A stretch of 64,000 nt of DNA from Anaerolineae bacterium (GTDB lineage: Bacteria > Chloroflexota > Anaerolineae > Promineifilales > Promineifilaceae), in assembly GCA_020848035.1 (NCBI GenBank), contig JADLAX010000004.1, positions 20,444 through 84,443 on the forward strand, in the 5' to 3' direction. The first letter of the stretch is position 1. Every line of letters starts with the position of its first letter. The translations under genes and the position numbers were made by a program. The notes below the pieces were generated by a model. It was not told the origin of the DNA. It ran no database searches and worked only from the letters and a program-made list of their open reading frames with translations. Below are positions 62,775 to 64,000 of this stretch, one piece after another.

Positions 62775-63434
62775 CTAGCCTTTTGCTGCTTTCCGAATGA
62801 CAACGAGTGCGCCTTTTGCCCCAGGCACTGGCCCTTTAACGGCAATCAGGTTACGCTCGGCGTCAACACGAATCACTTCCAGGTTCTGGGCGGTAAACTG
62901 GTCGTTGCCCATGCGTCCGGGCATACGCTTGCCCTTAAACACGTGGCCGGTACCGGAAGTCCCGCCAATAGAACCAGGCGCCCGCCACCGATCAGACTGG
63001 CCGTGGGTTTTTGAACCACCGCCAAAGCCATATCGTTTAACAGCACCGGCAAAACCTTTACCTTTGGTTTTGCCGCTGACATCTACGCGTTCGCCAATTT
63101 CAAATTGATCGACGGTTAAAGTTTGACCTACTGCGTGTTCGGCTGCATCTTTGGTGCGGAACTCACGCAGGTAGCGCAAGGCTGGAATATTTCGAGCATT
63201 TTTGCGGCCCTTCCCTTTTTTGAGAAGGCCCAAGTGACCCTGTTGGCCCTTAGTCAACCGTTTTTCAACAATTTCGCCAAAACCAATTTGTACGGCCGTA
63301 TATCCGTCCGTCTTCTCAGTTTTAACCTGTGTCACATAGCAGGGTCCGGCCTGGATGATCGTGACCGGTGTAACCTCACCGCTCGCGTCAAAAACCTGGG
63401 CCATACCCACTTTAGTGCCTAGTAATCCTTTCAC
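62775..63434 (-). CDS. rplC: Ribosomal protein L3
   Basis: The 219-residue 50S assembly protein has [20 protein letters not shown], the long central extension [20 protein letters not shown], and [20 protein letters not shown]. It follows rpsJ by 65 bp. Confidence 0.97.
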   Translation of the reverse strand: MKGLLGTKVGMAQVFDASGEVTPVTIIQAGPCYVTQVKTEKTDGYTAVQIGFGEIVEKRLTKGQQGHLGLLKKGKGRKNARNIPALRYLREFRTKDAAEHAVGQTLTVDQFEIGERVDVSGKTKGKGFAGAVKRYGFGGGSKTHGQSDRWRAPGSIGGTSGTGHVFKGKRMPGRMGNDQFTAQNLEVIRVDAERNLIAVKGPVPGAKGALVVIRKAAKG

Positions 63435-63499
63435 ATTAACCTCCCAGGACTGTCAGCCACCAGGCAGGGACTGCATCATCCTTCGTTTAGAGATTTATC

Positions 63500-63808
63500 T
63501 TAGATAGAAATCTCAATGTCCACCCCGGCGGGCAGGTTCAGCCGCATCAGGGTGTCAATCGTTTTCGAGTCCGGATTGATCACGTCGATCAACCGCTTGT
63601 GCGTACGAATCTCGAAATGTTCTTGCGAATCTTTGTCAATAAAAGTACTGCGGCGCACGGTAAACCGCTCGATACGGGTAGGCAGCGGCACCGGCCCTAC
63701 AACACGGGCACCGGTACGTTCGGCCGTTCCCACAATACGACGGGCAGACTGGTCCAGTACACGGTGATCATAAGCCTTCAAACGGATTCGAATTCTCTGC
63801 TTAGACAT
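63500..63808 (-). CDS. rpsJ: Ribosomal protein S10
   Basis: The 102-residue protein, also NusE in antitermination, has [40 protein letters not shown] and [14 protein letters not shown]. It heads the S10 block 61 bp after tuf. Confidence 0.97.
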   Translation of the reverse strand: MSKQRIRIRLKAYDHRVLDQSARRIVGTAERTGARVVGPVPLPTRIERFTVRRSTFIDKDSQEHFEIRTHKRLIDVINPDSKTIDTLMRLNLPAGVDIEISI

Positions 63809-63869
63809 ACTTTCCTCGAAAGTAGAGGCGTTGGATTCAATGAATCACAACGCCTCTATGATGACAATC

Positions 63870-64000
63870 CTAGACCAGGATCTTGGTAATAACGCCAGAG
63901 CCAACGGTGAGGCCACCTTCACGAATCGCGAAACGGCCGCCTTCTTCCAACGCCACCGGCTTGCTCAACTTCACATGCAGGTTCACGTTGTCGCCCGGCA
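63870..64000 (-). CDS. tuf: Elongation factor Tu (C-terminal end, cut by window edge)
   Basis: Only the last 43 codons are in the window. They encode the end of domain 3: [20 protein letters not shown], then [20 protein letters not shown], ending in a TAG at 63870-63872. The order tuf-rpsJ is typical of the str/S10 junction. Confidence 0.95.
   Translation of the reverse strand, partial: PGDNVNLHVKLSKPVALEEGGRFAIREGGLTVGSGVITKILV

Larger units (their letters stand above)
1114..63299. repeat. Highly iterated palindrome ACGGCCGT, about 95 copies through the window
   Basis: The perfect 8-bp palindrome ACGGCCGT occurs from 1114-1121 to 63292-63299, in genes and spacers alike. My hand count is about 95 (allow a few either way), against one or two expected for this base composition. 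In genes it is read as Thr-Ala-Val, as (Asn/Asp/His/Tyr)-Gly-Arg or as Arg-Pro. Copies thin out in the ribosomal operon (about 15 in 17 kb) and are absent from 1-1113 and from about 6300 to 8820. Confidence 0.9.

Overview
The window looks like a chromosomal slice of a member of Chloroflexota, probably an Anaerolineae-like lineage; this is an inference, as no rRNA is present. Supporting traits are a KaiC/KaiB pair with a hybrid sensor kinase, solute-binding lipoproteins with VTRVVTETVV spacers, secreted proteins carrying a YLPLV/I tag, ECF sigma loci, and an S10-spc-alpha ribosomal operon with type Z S14. The window is saturated with one palindromic octamer, ACGGCCGT. By eye I count about 95 copies on both sides of gene boundaries, where roughly one or two are expected by chance. 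It behaves like a genome-wide highly iterated palindrome, comparable to HIP1 of cyanobacteria.

Layout. 1-956 holds no convincing gene. 957-5069 is a signalling module of KaiC, KaiB and a GAF-PAS-histidine kinase-receiver protein. 5185-6429 holds tadA, tRNA-Ser(CGA) and a DUF1684 gene, followed by a relic of an IS3 OrfA. 6821-13450 is a plus-strand envelope-glycan cluster: two FemAB/GNAT-type transferases, a GT2 enzyme, an ATP-grasp ligase, a small membrane protein and a flippase. 13593-18887 (minus) is an ECF sigma factor, a FecR/DUF5666 protein with poly-Asp linkers and a GT-C-like membrane protein. 19077-21578 (minus) is a cellulose-synthase-like GT2. 21777-23137 (plus) is a second ECF sigma factor with a zinc anti-sigma-like membrane protein. 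23293-24149 is a 43-residue membrane peptide overlapping an orphan OmpR-type regulator.

24234-31455 (minus) is an AT-richer, glycan-related run: a Wzt-like ATPase, a streptogramin-lyase-like propeller, two secreted clan-A-like glycosidases and a GT-C glycosyltransferase. 31629-39372 holds single genes: a degenerate kinase, a uracil-DNA glycosylase with a repeat inserted in frame, an M3 peptidase, a receiver protein, an alpha/beta-hydrolase::acyl-CoA ligase fusion and an extended TrmB. 39450-44706 (plus) has a near-consensus promoter driving a peptide-binding lipoprotein, a cascade of hairpins, arginase and an ABC exporter. 44772-46946 (minus) is an SH3b protein and MazG.

46993-64000 (minus) is the ribosomal superoperon from tuf (partial) through rpsI, including secY, adk, rpoA and truA. 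infA and map are missing from their usual place.

The most interesting material is the accessory block at 6.8-31.5 kb. Two glycosyltransferases of different fold (13593-15812 and 19077-21578) carry what looks like the same roughly 200-residue polytopic membrane domain, with acidic and His-Glu motifs in matching positions. They sit between two ECF sigma loci whose partner proteins both contain poly-Asp tracts. This may be a regulated surface-glycan system that has not been described. The functional link is inference from neighbourhood and shared motifs.
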